Notes: generated from the letters alone by a model not told the origin. DNA of 64,000 nucleotides from JAZOTM01 sp045657625 (GCA_045657625.1 JAZOTM010000046.1:17452-81451), one strand, 5' to 3'; shown: positions 32,561-42,465, counted from the first letter of the stretch. A program made the numbers and translations.

Positions 32561-33928
32561 TTACTCTGTTTTAATTGCCGCAAGCGGGCTCAACTTCATG
32601 GCACGTCTTGCCGGGAAGTATCCGGCCATCATACCGATCAACACAGCAAAAAGAATCGTTACGACACAAAGCCACACAGGGATATAGGAAATTCCTACAT
32701 CACTGCCATACAAACCTCCGGTCACCTGATTGATGACAAAGGAAATCAAAAAGCTAAATCCCAAGCCAATGACACCACCAAAGAAACCAATATAACCGGC
32801 CTCCATTAAGAACATGCCGCCAATGTTTTTCATATCACATCCAAGCACCTTCATAATACCGATTTCTTTGGTTCGTTCATAAATAGACATCATCATCGTA
32901 TTGGCAATACCAATCGCAGCTACCAAAAGAGAAACGGCTCCAATTCCACCAAGTACCGCTTCGATATAGCTCATTTCTTTCTGAGACTGTTTGATCCATT
33001 CTGCCTCACTATAGGTTTCATAACCCATGTTCTGAATGGTCTGTTGCACTTCTTCCACATTGTTAAAATCATCTACTACTACCAAAATCGTGTTGTAGTA
33101 AATATCTTTATAGGCTTTTCCACTTTTTGTGGTAGGCTGTCCGGGAATCGCTTCATTCCGAAATTCTTTTTTCAATGCCTTTTTCAATGCTTCTAGGTTG
33201 CAATAAGTATTCCAGCTGAAGCTATTGTAACTGCTATCTCCTCCGGCCACGACACCGGCTGTTTTAATGGAATACTTTTTCGGTGCTTTGGTTTGTGTCC
33301 CATCTTCTCCCGAAGTACCACTTTGCATTGCCCAATATGCATCGGAATCTAAATATACCTGTACCGGTTTATTCATCAAATCATAATCTAAGGTTTCCCC
33401 GGTCTCATAATAAGGAGAATCCCCGGTCTTTGGATTATAATATCCATTCAAGGCCATATTTCCATATAAAAACGTCAACTCATTCTCATCACTGGGAAGT
33501 TCTCCACTTTCCAATGGGATATTCATGATCTCCATGGCTTCCGTGGGAAGTCCCGTAAGATTCACATAGCAAATATATTTTCCAAATTTTGCAATGACAT
33601 CCACCTGAAGCTCCGGATACGCACCGGATACATGATCCAACACTTCCAAGGACTCTACGGTACTATCGCTCAGATACTGGTCTGCCTGTGACCCGGACTC
33701 ATTGCCGCTATTGGAACCATAGTCATAAGGTGCCGAAACCTCAATGGTGGTCATACTGGCAGCATCCTGTATCTCCGACAGCATGGCGCGTTCCAGCCCC
33801 ATTCCCAAACTCATCATGACTACAATAGAAGATACACCGATAATAACACCCAGTACGGTAAGAATGGTACGGACTCTTCGCTTCCACAAATTGGAAAGAC
33901 TCATTTTCAACATATCTTTAAGTTTCAT
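32561..33928 (-). CDS. ABC transporter permease, MacB/FtsX family
   Basis: 455-residue mechanotransmission-type permease. Helix 1 at about 20-43 is followed by a large extracellular MacB-PCD-like domain (about 45-325), then three C-terminal helices of the FtsX domain (VLGGIGAVSLLVAAIGIANTM in part; MSIYERTKEIGIMKVLG coupling loop; GYFPARRAMKLSPLAAIKTE at the end). It works with the ATPase gene at 35458. In this family ATP drives work outside the membrane, such as export or conformational signalling. It starts 8 bp after the surface protein gene. Confidence 0.92.
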   Translation of the reverse strand: MKLKDMLKMSLSNLWKRRVRTILTVLGVIIGVSSIVVMMSLGMGLERAMLSEIQDAASMTTIEVSAPYDYGSNSGNESGSQADQYLSDSTVESLEVLDHVSGAYPELQVDVIAKFGKYICYVNLTGLPTEAMEIMNIPLESGELPSDENELTFLYGNMALNGYYNPKTGDSPYYETGETLDYDLMNKPVQVYLDSDAYWAMQSGTSGEDGTQTKAPKKYSIKTAGVVAGGDSSYNSFSWNTYCNLEALKKALKKEFRNEAIPGQPTTKSGKAYKDIYYNTILVVVDDFNNVEEVQQTIQNMGYETYSEAEWIKQSQKEMSYIEAVLGGIGAVSLLVAAIGIANTMMMSIYERTKEIGIMKVLGCDMKNIGGMFLMEAGYIGFFGGVIGLGFSFLISFVINQVTGGLYGSDVGISYIPVWLCVVTILFAVLIGMMAGYFPARRAMKLSPLAAIKTE

Positions 33929-33936
33929 AGGAACCT

Positions 33937-35442
33937 CTATTCTTTTCCGTCTTCGTCAAAATCCTCATCGAAATCTTCTTCGTTCTTTTTCTTCTTAAAG
34001 AACAACAATTCTTTTTTCTTTAAAACAAGTAAAACAATCACAAGGACTGCTACAATACCAACACCAATCAAAACCTTTGCCCAGGTTGGTAGTCCGGTGG
34101 AATAGGAATAATCATCGTAATCATAGTCATCATATTCGGAATAATCCACGTACTCTGAAATATAAATTTCAAAGGTTTTTTCTACGCTGGTTACATTTCC
34201 GGCTTCATCTTCATACTCAATGACTGCCGTCACAGTCCCTTCATTGACATCCATCGCCGTAAAGGTGGCATCCACATACCCTGTGGCTCCACTACTAATG
34301 GTACCCACATATACGTCTTCCCCTTCTACGGTTTCATCCTGGAAGCGGAACCATACATTGTTTAGGGTTGTACGTCCGGTATTGTAAATGCTAAAACTGA
34401 TATTGCCCTCTTCTCCTACCATTAAGTAGTCGGACATAATGTCTTCTTCTCCGGTATCAAACTTCGATTCCTGATAAACCGGTACGGAGACGCTGGCGGT
34501 ATCGGTAATATCCACATTACTTCCTGCATCATAAGTCATATTGACACTCAGCACATAGGGCTTCTGTGTCAAATCTGCTCGCGCCGTCATTTCGATTTGT
34601 AAATCCTTCGTCTCTCCGGCTGCAATACTGCTTTCGTAAATGGAGCTGGAACCTGAGGTCGGCAAAAATGCATCGTAACTGGTGGTAGTCCCGGAGGTTG
34701 TGGTCTCCTGATCTGCCTGTAAATCAAATAAGACATTAGTTACCGCAGTACTTGCGGAAGTATTTTTCACATGTACGGTCAAAGTAAAGGTATCTCCGGC
34801 ACATACTTTTTCCGGATCCGTTTCAAATCCGGTAACAATAATACGTGGTTTGGAACTGCTGGAAGTACCATCCAAATCTCCGGCGGTACCATTGACATAA
34901 ATATAAGCAGTCAAGGTCGTACTTTCAAAGGTATCATCTATGGTATAAGAAATATCAAAATTCAATGGATAATAACCGGTATAGGCATCGCTACGAACGG
35001 TAAAGTTGTAGGTCAAATCTGCACGTAATGTTTCCGGATCCACATTGGCGGAATTTGCGGAAATGTACGGGATACTCTGGGTATAACCGGTACTGTCGAT
35101 TTTAAACGGCCACTCCGTTGCCAGATTGGAAACCTGTGGGGTTACTACCACATCCGTTATCGGTGTGTAATTATAATTTACAATTGGAATGACTAAGGTC
35201 ACTGCTTGTCCGGCAGATACGGTCTGTGTCGAAAAGGTACTGCCCAAGCGAACATATCCATTGCCACCGGTAGAATAGCTGCTGGCAATCGATGTAGATG
35301 TGCTGTCTGATGTTGTTGATGTTGTCGTACTTGTACTGGAATCCGTTGTCGTTGCAAACACGGAAGCCGTCTGGGCCAATGTAGAAGTTGCCACTGCAAC
35401 TGTCAACAGGCCTGTAGCCAATAATGTCTTTAATCTTTTCAT
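33937..35442 (-). CDS. Secreted, membrane-anchored protein with CARDB/NEW3-like domains
   Basis: 501 residues. Signal peptide (about 1-30), then a Ser/Thr-rich stretch (35-55) and three beta-rich NEW3/CARDB-like Ig domains to about 430 (for example GYVRLGSTFSTQTVSAGQAVTL begins one and PRIIVTGFETDPEKVCAGDT another). An acidic Tyr/Asp segment, a membrane helix at about 462-480 and a cytoplasmic tail with KKKK and DEDFDEDGKE follow. It lies between the ABC ATPase (15 bp) and permease (8 bp), where MacB-type systems often encode a membrane fusion protein. Possibly a binding or scaffold component. Confidence 0.8.
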   Translation of the reverse strand: MKRLKTLLATGLLTVAVATSTLAQTASVFATTTDSSTSTTTSTTSDSTSTSIASSYSTGGNGYVRLGSTFSTQTVSAGQAVTLVIPIVNYNYTPITDVVVTPQVSNLATEWPFKIDSTGYTQSIPYISANSANVDPETLRADLTYNFTVRSDAYTGYYPLNFDISYTIDDTFESTTLTAYIYVNGTAGDLDGTSSSSKPRIIVTGFETDPEKVCAGDTFTLTVHVKNTSASTAVTNVLFDLQADQETTTSGTTTSYDAFLPTSGSSSIYESSIAAGETKDLQIEMTARADLTQKPYVLSVNMTYDAGSNVDITDTASVSVPVYQESKFDTGEEDIMSDYLMVGEEGNISFSIYNTGRTTLNNVWFRFQDETVEGEDVYVGTISSGATGYVDATFTAMDVNEGTVTAVIEYEDEAGNVTSVEKTFEIYISEYVDYSEYDDYDYDDYSYSTGLPTWAKVLIGVGIVAVLVIVLLVLKKKELLFFKKKKNEEDFDEDFDEDGKE

Positions 35443-35457
35443 TTGTCTCTCCTCACC

Positions 35458-36159
35458 CTATTCAGAAATAGGCTCATTCTCCTCTATACTCTCAATCAAA
35501 CCGTCTTTGATGTGAAAAATACGGTCTGCAAATTTTGCCAAATGATTGTCATGGGTAACCATAATCATGGTCTGGTTCTGCTCTCGCACCACCTGCTGCA
35601 TCAGCTTCATGACCTCTCTGGAGGTCTTGGAATCCAAGTTTCCCGTCGGTTCATCCGCAAAAATAATCTCCGGTTTCACTACCAAAGCTCTTGCCACACC
35701 TACACGCTGTTGCTGGCCACCTGACATTTGCGTCGGCCGGTGATCCATATATTTGGACAGTCCCACCAGTTTTAGCATTTCTCTGGCCCGCTTATTTCGC
35801 TCCTTTTCCTCAACGCCTTGGAACATCAACGGCAATGCCACATTTTCCACCGCGTTCATGGTCCCCATCAAATTAAAGGACTGAAAAATAAACCCGGTGT
35901 GTTGCTGCCGAAAGCGCACCAACTCATTTTCACTGAGCTTTTCTATATGCTTATTTGCAATTACAATTTCACCTTTGGACGGACGTTCTAATCCGGCCAA
36001 CATATTTAACAGTGTGGATTTTCCGGAACCGGAGGCCCCGACAATAGAACAAAATTCCCCTTTTTTAATAGAAAAGGATACACCGTTTAATGCATATACC
36101 TTTGTAGAGCCCAATCGATAAATGCGATACAGATCTTTCACCTCGATCACATTTTCCAT
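35458..36159 (-). CDS. ABC transporter ATP-binding protein, MacB/LolD type
   Basis: About 233-residue ATPase. Walker A GASGSGKS, Q loop FIFQSFNLM, signature MSGGQQQRVGVARAL, Walker B IIFADEPTGNLD and H-loop VTHDNH are all present. GNLD and the FQSFNL loop are typical of LolD/MacB/FtsE partners. The ATG at 36159 is taken because GAGGAG stands before it; the ATG at 36174 would use that same stretch as coding. First gene of the three-gene export set. Confidence 0.93.
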   Translation of the reverse strand: MENVIEVKDLYRIYRLGSTKVYALNGVSFSIKKGEFCSIVGASGSGKSTLLNMLAGLERPSKGEIVIANKHIEKLSENELVRFRQQHTGFIFQSFNLMGTMNAVENVALPLMFQGVEEKERNKRAREMLKLVGLSKYMDHRPTQMSGGQQQRVGVARALVVKPEIIFADEPTGNLDSKTSREVMKLMQQVVREQNQTMIMVTHDNHLAKFADRIFHIKDGLIESIEENEPISE

Positions 36160-36290
36160 AATCTTTCTCCTCATACTCCTGACATTTAGGGATCCGCAGC
36201 CGCTAACACCCGAACTACATGCGACTGCATCACCCTATTGACCACATTTTACCATAATCTGTCTTACCGCTACCTTAAATTTTGTTAAGA

Positions 36291-37292
36291 TTAGCAAATA
36301 CGTGGAAGTCCTTCTCCCTGCAAAATATCCATGCGACGAATACCGCCAATGGAAGTCTTCAAGAACAGCTGTCCTTTTTCCCCTGCATCTTCCGGCTTTT
36401 TCACTTCTCCAATGCACATGGCCTGCTCTCCATACTTCGCCTGTTGCAATACCGAAAGGGCCTGTTCTTTTTCTTCTGCCGGAACCAAAACCACCATTTT
36501 TCCTTCATTGCCCATATAATAAGGATCCAATCCTAAAAGTCCGCAGAAATCCTTGACTGCCGGAGTCACCGGAATCTTTCCATCCTCCAACCAGAAGGTC
36601 AAGCTGCTGCTAAGGGCAAGTTCTTTTAATACGGTAGCCAGACCTCCTCTTGTCACATCACGCATGGTGTGTACATGAAGGCCTGCCGCAAACAACGCTT
36701 CCACCATATCATTCAGCGGTGCATTGTCACTTTCAATCTCATTTTCAATGGACATACGACTGCTTAAAATCGTAGCATGATGGTCTCCCATGGTTCCGGA
36801 AACCAAAATGGCATCTCCCTCCGCGCATTGCAAAGAAGACACGTCTCTGCCCTCCGGTACAAAGCCAACGCCGGCTGTATTAATATAAAGACCACCTTTT
36901 CCTTCGATGACCTTGGTATCTCCCGCCACAATCGTAACGCCTGCTTCTCTTGCAGTGGCAGCCATTTCCTTTACCACGCGTTTTAAAAGAGAAACCTCCA
37001 GTCCCTCTTCCAAAATAAAGCCACAAGTCAAGTACTTTGGAATCGCGCCACGCATCAACAAATCATTGACGGTTCCACATACGCAAAGACGACCTACATT
37101 TCCACCCGGATATTCCAAAGGCGTTACCACAAAACTGTCTGTCGTCATGGCAATAGTTCCGCTTCCCGGCACCACCGCACTGTCTTCCATTTTATTTAAT
37201 GTATCATTGTCAAATTCCTTGGCAAAAATTTCATGAATCAAGTCATTGGTGGCTTGTCCGCCACTCCCATGTATTAACGCAATCTTCTCCAT
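36291..37292 (-). CDS. hypE: Hydrogenase maturation protein HypE
   Basis: 333-residue PurM-like dehydratase that turns a carbamoylated C-terminal Cys into thiocyanate, donor of the CN ligands of the NiFe centre. The C-terminus ends in the essential PRIC. N-terminal HGSGG and DVTRGGLATVL are visible. It starts 1 nt after hypD; the GAGGAG in the last hypD codons is its ribosome site. Last gene of the ech-hyp array. Confidence 0.96.
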   Translation of the reverse strand: MEKIALIHGSGGQATNDLIHEIFAKEFDNDTLNKMEDSAVVPGSGTIAMTTDSFVVTPLEYPGGNVGRLCVCGTVNDLLMRGAIPKYLTCGFILEEGLEVSLLKRVVKEMAATAREAGVTIVAGDTKVIEGKGGLYINTAGVGFVPEGRDVSSLQCAEGDAILVSGTMGDHHATILSSRMSIENEIESDNAPLNDMVEALFAAGLHVHTMRDVTRGGLATVLKELALSSSLTFWLEDGKIPVTPAVKDFCGLLGLDPYYMGNEGKMVVLVPAEEKEQALSVLQQAKYGEQAMCIGEVKKPEDAGEKGQLFLKTSIGGIRRMDILQGEGLPRIC

Positions 37293-37293
37293 C

Positions 37294-38340
37294 CTAATTC
37301 TCCTCGTTGTAACGAATTGCTGTATTGCAGCTGCCTTCTTCCGAAACCATGCATGCCCCTTGTGGTGTCAAAGGATTGCATACCTTTCGAAACAGTGGAC
37401 ATTCCGTTGGTTTTTTCTTCCCCATTAAAACCAAGTCACACTGACAGGCCTTATTTTTCTTTTGATCCTCATAAAGATGATCACTTCCTGCATCCAAGAA
37501 TGCATATTCCGGACGCAGTTGCAAACCGGAATCCGGAATCCTACCCATGCCTCTCCAGGCTGCACTACAGGGTTCGAAATACTTCGCCACCATAGCCTGG
37601 GCCGTTTTGTTGCCCTCTGCGGTCACCACACTTGGGTAAAAATTCATGACTTTTCCTTTTCCATAGGCTTTTACAATCCCATACAAAGCATAAAGCAATT
37701 CTTCCCCTTCAAATCCGGATACCCCGAAAGGAAGCTGATATTTTTCTGCCAATGGCACAAAGATATCACTGCCGGTAACCACACTGACATGTCCCGGTGC
37801 CAGGAATCCCTGTACCGGTGCATCATGGGCACATAAATAATCAATCACCGCAGGCATGGTTTTTAACGCCGTAAGCAATTTTATATTTTTTCTATTTTCC
37901 GAAAGAATGGCATCTACCAACAAGGCATATACCGGTGTCGTGGTTTCAAAACCGATGGCTGCAAATACAAATTCCGTCTCCGGTTCTTTCTCCGCCAAAG
38001 TTAAAATATCCATGGGCGAATACACCATTTCCACACGGGCCCCTTCTCCCTTCACCATGGAAAGACTTTTTTCGCTTCCCGGCACACGCATCAAATCTCC
38101 AAAGGTCACCACGCAGGTGTTGGGTTGCAAGGAAATCTCAATAATCTTATCCACGTATGCGGAGGTAGTGACACATACCGGACAGCCCGGTCCACTAATC
38201 AAATGAATCTTTGGAGAAAGCAGCCCCTTGATGCCGTACTTCGCAATGGCACCTGTATGGCTTCCGCATACCTCCATAATATTCATATCCGGTCCGTCAT
38301 AATTTTTTAAATACGCTTTGATTTCTTCTATTGTTTTCAT
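37294..38340 (-). CDS. hypD: Hydrogenase maturation protein HypD
   Basis: 348-residue 4Fe-4S protein that assembles the Fe(CN)2CO unit with HypC. Family signatures: MEVCGSHTGAI (redox Cys), GPGCPVCVT, FAAIGFETTTP, GFLAPGHVSVV, and a C-terminal Cys set including KKNKACQCD and CPLFRKVCNP for the cluster. It overlaps hypC by 4 nt (ATGA). Confidence 0.96.
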   Translation of the reverse strand: MKTIEEIKAYLKNYDGPDMNIMEVCGSHTGAIAKYGIKGLLSPKIHLISGPGCPVCVTTSAYVDKIIEISLQPNTCVVTFGDLMRVPGSEKSLSMVKGEGARVEMVYSPMDILTLAEKEPETEFVFAAIGFETTTPVYALLVDAILSENRKNIKLLTALKTMPAVIDYLCAHDAPVQGFLAPGHVSVVTGSDIFVPLAEKYQLPFGVSGFEGEELLYALYGIVKAYGKGKVMNFYPSVVTAEGNKTAQAMVAKYFEPCSAAWRGMGRIPDSGLQLRPEYAFLDAGSDHLYEDQKKNKACQCDLVLMGKKKPTECPLFRKVCNPLTPQGACMVSEEGSCNTAIRYNEEN

Positions 38341-38555
38341 GAAAATGCTTCTACGTCCTTCATCAAATCATTTAAATCTTCTGCTTCTTTTGCAGATACC
38401 TTCTGCAAAATACAGCCGGCATGTACCAAAACATAATCGCCTTCTTTGACCGGCAAAAGTCCGGCTCTTGCCTGCACACGGTTTCCGTTAAAATCTACTT
38501 CCACCATTTTTTCATCTATTACCTTTACTACTTTTCCAGGAAGTGCTACGCACAT
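38337..38555 (-). CDS. hypC: Hydrogenase maturation chaperone HypC
   Basis: 72-residue chaperone that carries the Fe(CN)2CO precursor to the large subunit. Begins MCVALPGKV, with the essential Cys2, and has the VHAGCIL-like motif near residue 48. Starts 8 bp after hypF and overlaps hypD by 4 nt. Confidence 0.96.
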   Translation of the reverse strand: MCVALPGKVVKVIDEKMVEVDFNGNRVQARAGLLPVKEGDYVLVHAGCILQKVSAKEAEDLNDLMKDVEAFS

Positions 38556-38563
38556 ATCAATTC

Positions 38564-40840
38564 CTACCTTTCCAACATTTCATAATAAATCTGTCCCAAA
38601 GCCAGGCCCCCGTCTCCACAGGGTACCTTTTCGTTCCAAAATACCTGTAAGCCCTTGGCTCGCAAGCCTAAAATCACATCCTTGCATAAAATCCGATTGC
38701 AAAAAGTACCACCAGATAGGGCTATGGTGTTTACCTCGTATTTCTCTGCCAAATATGCCGCCATTTCCACGGTGTATTCTGCAACTGCTTTATGGAACAC
38801 CCATGCACCGGCTTCCTTGGACATCCCCTGCATTTTTTTCCACAACTCTATTATATATTTTATGCCGTTTCCATAGCAAACATTCTCTTGCTTCTCCAAG
38901 GAAATCTTTGGCATATTTTTCTCAATCGTTTCCGTCTTTCCCTGTCTCGCCGCTTCTTCCAAACGGATGGGGCATTGTCCTTCGTATTGATTGTAGTTGC
39001 ACACCTCCAACAAGGCTGCCACTGCATCGAAAAACCGTCCCATAGAAGAGGTTTGAATGGTAGAAACTCCAAAGGAGACACCTTGTTCCAACAATCTGCT
39101 CTCCTGTTTTTCCATATAGGCATCCACAAAGGTTTCAAATTCTGCTTCGGAAAGCAATCCCTGCTTTTTTGCCTCCAAAAATACAAAAAACAAGGTATGC
39201 AACCCATTTTTTGCGCCTTCATCGCCACCCAGTACAGTTAAGGGCAACAAGGATCCCACCTTTTTCATGTCCTGCCCTTGGCAAAGCAAAAATTCACTTC
39301 CCCAGACCGTACCATCCGTTCCGGCTCCGGTTCCATCATAGGCGATTCCCAAAAAGGCTTCTGTAATGCCATGTTCTGCTGCCACAGAAAGCACATGGGC
39401 CTGATGATGTTGCACCTGATGCTGCATTTTCTTTGCCGAAATATAAGCAGGATGCAAATCTCCCACCGTCACCTTGGGAGAAAAAGCAAACAATTCCTTC
39501 ATACGAAGAATTTCCTTGTTTCTGGCCTTGAAACAAGCATATTCTTCCAAATCTCCAAAGTACTGACTCAAATATGCCAGCCGGCCTTTTCCATAGCCAA
39601 ACACGGCCTTTAAATCTCCACCTGCCGCAAAAACTTCCTGTTTTAGTTTCTGTTTCAAATAGATGGGATCCGGTACCAACCCTCTGGCGCGCCGAATGAT
39701 TTGCACCATTTCTTCCTCTTCCGACAGGGTTGTCACCTGATAGATGGAATCATCCAAAGGTGCTAAAATTTTTCGATTGTGGCTCAACACAAAATCGACA
39801 CTGCCCTCTTCGGAAAGCTGACACATTTCCTCTGTATGCAACAGGATTGGTTCTCCCCCACGATTGCCGCTGGTCATAACCAACATTTTTAATTCCTGCA
39901 AAAGCAAAATCTGCAAAGGATTGCAGGGAAGCATCGCACCTATGCGGGAACTGTTTTTCAGAACACTTTCTGCAAAATCCTTCTTTTTTTCCAAAAGTAC
40001 AATGGGTTTCACTGTGGAAGTAAGCAAAGCTTCTTCCTTCGCTCCCACAAAACAGTACTCCTTGATGGTTTCCAAATCCGAAAACATGACTGCAAAGGGT
40101 TTCTCTTCCCGGTGTTTAAACTGTCTTAAACGCTGCGCACTTTCTTCGGAAAACGGTGAAAACGCAAAATGGAATCCACCAATGTCCTTAATCGCTCCAA
40201 TTTCGCCCTTTTTCAACGCCTCGATGGCTTCCTGTATGGCTGCTTCTCCGGAACCACAAGGCTGACCTTTTCGATAAAGGGTCACCTCCGGTCCGCAGTC
40301 TTTGCAGCATATCGTTTGGGCGTGACGTCTTCGATTCTGTTTTTCTGTATATTCCGTTGCACATGCTTCACACATGGGGAATTCCCACATCGTCAAAGTC
40401 TCACGGTCATAGGGAACTCGAGACTCTATGCTATAACGTGGTCCGCAAGAGGTGCAACTGATAAAGGGATGTCGAAATCTTCGATTTGTTTCATCCTCTA
40501 ATTCTCTCGCACAAGTTTCACAAATGGATAAATCCGCCGGCAACAAACGCACTGATTCCTCGGATGCCTCACTCGACACAATACAAAAGGTATCAAATGC
40601 CTTATAAGAAATGTCTTCCACTTCGATTTCGTCAATACGACCACCGGTAGGATAAGACAAGTGTAGGCGATGAATCAATTGATCCATCGCCTTTTCCTCT
40701 GCGGTGGCAGTAATTTCTACAATTCCACCTTTATTTTTCACTTGTCCTGTAATATTCATCTTTTCTGCCAGTTCAGCTACAAAGGGGCGATAGCCGATCC
40801 CTTGCACCAAACCGTATACTGTGATTACACAGGTTTTCAT
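38564..40840 (-). CDS. hypF: Carbamoyltransferase HypF
   Basis: About 758 residues. In order: acylphosphatase domain (VYGLVQGIGYRPFV), two Zn fingers (CETCAREL ... CTSCGPRY and CEACATEY ... CCKDCGPEV), a YrdC-like domain (KRGEIGAIKDIGGFH-like region), and a Kae1/HypF C-terminal domain with HHQAHVLSVAAEHG and LSGGTFCN. It transfers the carbamoyl group to HypE. ATG at 40840 follows GGAGTAGG across the echF stop; an upstream in-frame start would overlap echF and is rejected. Confidence 0.95.
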   Translation of the reverse strand: MKTCVITVYGLVQGIGYRPFVAELAEKMNITGQVKNKGGIVEITATAEEKAMDQLIHRLHLSYPTGGRIDEIEVEDISYKAFDTFCIVSSEASEESVRLLPADLSICETCARELEDETNRRFRHPFISCTSCGPRYSIESRVPYDRETLTMWEFPMCEACATEYTEKQNRRRHAQTICCKDCGPEVTLYRKGQPCGSGEAAIQEAIEALKKGEIGAIKDIGGFHFAFSPFSEESAQRLRQFKHREEKPFAVMFSDLETIKEYCFVGAKEEALLTSTVKPIVLLEKKKDFAESVLKNSSRIGAMLPCNPLQILLLQELKMLVMTSGNRGGEPILLHTEEMCQLSEEGSVDFVLSHNRKILAPLDDSIYQVTTLSEEEEMVQIIRRARGLVPDPIYLKQKLKQEVFAAGGDLKAVFGYGKGRLAYLSQYFGDLEEYACFKARNKEILRMKELFAFSPKVTVGDLHPAYISAKKMQHQVQHHQAHVLSVAAEHGITEAFLGIAYDGTGAGTDGTVWGSEFLLCQGQDMKKVGSLLPLTVLGGDEGAKNGLHTLFFVFLEAKKQGLLSEAEFETFVDAYMEKQESRLLEQGVSFGVSTIQTSSMGRFFDAVAALLEVCNYNQYEGQCPIRLEEAARQGKTETIEKNMPKISLEKQENVCYGNGIKYIIELWKKMQGMSKEAGAWVFHKAVAEYTVEMAAYLAEKYEVNTIALSGGTFCNRILCKDVILGLRAKGLQVFWNEKVPCGDGGLALGQIYYEMLER

Positions 40841-40845
40841 TTTGC

Positions 40846-41376
40846 CTACTCCATTGTAATGCATTTTTTCGGGCAGTTGTCTGCACAGACACCGCAACTA
40901 AGACAGGCATCTTTGTTCAACTCCCATTTCTTTTCCGCACGATCTACTTCAATGGCAGATGCAGGACATTTCTTTGCGCATAATGTACAGTAAACGCAAA
41001 CACTTTGATCGGCCTTCGGATACTTCTTTCCTTCTGCCTCTCTCTGTAATACTTCCTCCGTCTTTTCGCCCATTGGTTCCTGATATCCCGGAAGCAAGTC
41101 TAAACACTTCTTCGGGCATTTCTGTGTACAATATCCACACTGGATACAATCAAAACGATTGATTTTCCACATGCCACTGGCCTTGTCCACCTGAATAGCA
41201 CCTGTTGGGCAGTTTCTCATACAAAGGCCGCACAAAATACATTCATCAAATCGATTCTCTATATGTCCACGGCTCTTTTCCGGATAAACCGCTGGCTCTG
41301 CCGGATAGTTCTTGGTAACCGGCTTAGAGAATAAATTTTTAATTACCGTACCGGTAAAATTCATTAAATTCGCCAT
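40846..41376 (-). CDS. echF: Ech hydrogenase ferredoxin-like subunit EchF, four 4Fe-4S motifs
   Basis: 176-residue polyferredoxin that passes electrons between ferredoxin and the small subunit. Four CxxCxxCxxxCP-type motifs are visible: CILCGLCMRNCP, CIQCGYCTQKCP, CVYCTLCAKKCP and CLSCGVCADNCP. EchF proteins described in methanogens have two such motifs, so this looks duplicated. It starts 9 bp after echE and ends 5 bp before hypF. Confidence 0.93.
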   Translation of the reverse strand: MANLMNFTGTVIKNLFSKPVTKNYPAEPAVYPEKSRGHIENRFDECILCGLCMRNCPTGAIQVDKASGMWKINRFDCIQCGYCTQKCPKKCLDLLPGYQEPMGEKTEEVLQREAEGKKYPKADQSVCVYCTLCAKKCPASAIEVDRAEKKWELNKDACLSCGVCADNCPKKCITME

Positions 41377-41385
41377 GGTTTCCTC

Positions 41386-42465
41386 CTATCTTTCCGTACA
41401 ACTGATACACGGATCAATGGTCAATACCAAAATCGGAACATCCGCATATTCAGCACCTTTTAATGTTTCAAGCATACCCGGAATATTTGCAAAGGTAGGA
41501 GTTCTAACACGCATACGATCCAAGAATTTGGTTCCGTTTGCTTTTGAATAGTAAACGGCTTCTCCTCTTGGCTGTTCTACACGCATGAAATATTCACCGT
41601 TTGGATTTCCCTTAACATCTACTGCAATTTCCCCTGCAGGAATCTTTGCAACTACCTGACGGATCAAATCGATGGACTGGAAGATTTCGTTGATACGAAC
41701 TTCACATCTTGCCCAGCTATCTCCATCGTTGCTGGTAGCGATTTCAAAATCCAAATCACCATAAGCTGCATAGCCTCTGGTACGTAAATCTGTTTTGATT
41801 CCGCTGGCTCTTCCGAAAGGTCCTACACAACCTAAGTTGTAAGCCTGCTTTTTGGTAAGAACACCAACGCCGCGAAGTCTTGTTTCTACAGAATAATCAA
41901 ATAAGAAGGTTTTCTTCATTACCTGAAGTTCTTTTTCTACTTCGCCAAAAGTACGTGCGATCATCTGTAAGGTATCGTTGTCTACGTCACGAAGAACACC
42001 ACCTACTTTGTTTACAGAGAAAATAACACGTCCACCTGTGGTAAGTTCAAATAAATCCAATACTTTTTCACGGATTCTCCATGCCTGATAGAAAAGACTT
42101 TCAAATCCAAAAGCATCTGCCAAAAGTCCTAACCAAAGCAAATGGCTATGGATACGGCTCATTTCACACCACATGGTACGTAAATATCTTCCTCTTGCAG
42201 GAACTTCCACATTCATAATATGTTCAATGGATTCACAATATCCCATACCATGCATGAAGCTACAAATTCCACAAGTACGTTCAATGACATATTCCATCTC
42301 ATTGAAATCTTTTTTCTCAACTAAGCTTTCCAATCCGCGATGTACAAAACCGATAGAAGGAATGGCTTCAATAATCTTTTCATCCTCTAAGACCAAATCC
42401 AAATGAATGGGTTCCGGTAAAACCGGATGCTGTGGTCCAAAAGGTACGATACTTCTTTTACCCAT
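41386..42465 (-). CDS. echE: Ech hydrogenase large (NiFe) subunit EchE
   Basis: 359-residue catalytic subunit holding the NiFe centre. L1 motif RTCGICSFMHG (Cys65, Cys68) and L2 motif DPCISC (Cys353, Cys356) supply the four Cys ligands. The protein stops at DPCISCTER, so there is no C-terminal extension to be removed by a maturation protease, and no such protease gene is in the array. Its ATG overlaps the echD stop by 1 nt (TAATG). Confidence 0.95.
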   Translation of the reverse strand: MGKRSIVPFGPQHPVLPEPIHLDLVLEDEKIIEAIPSIGFVHRGLESLVEKKDFNEMEYVIERTCGICSFMHGMGYCESIEHIMNVEVPARGRYLRTMWCEMSRIHSHLLWLGLLADAFGFESLFYQAWRIREKVLDLFELTTGGRVIFSVNKVGGVLRDVDNDTLQMIARTFGEVEKELQVMKKTFLFDYSVETRLRGVGVLTKKQAYNLGCVGPFGRASGIKTDLRTRGYAAYGDLDFEIATSNDGDSWARCEVRINEIFQSIDLIRQVVAKIPAGEIAVDVKGNPNGEYFMRVEQPRGEAVYYSKANGTKFLDRMRVRTPTFANIPGMLETLKGAEYADVPILVLTIDPCISCTER

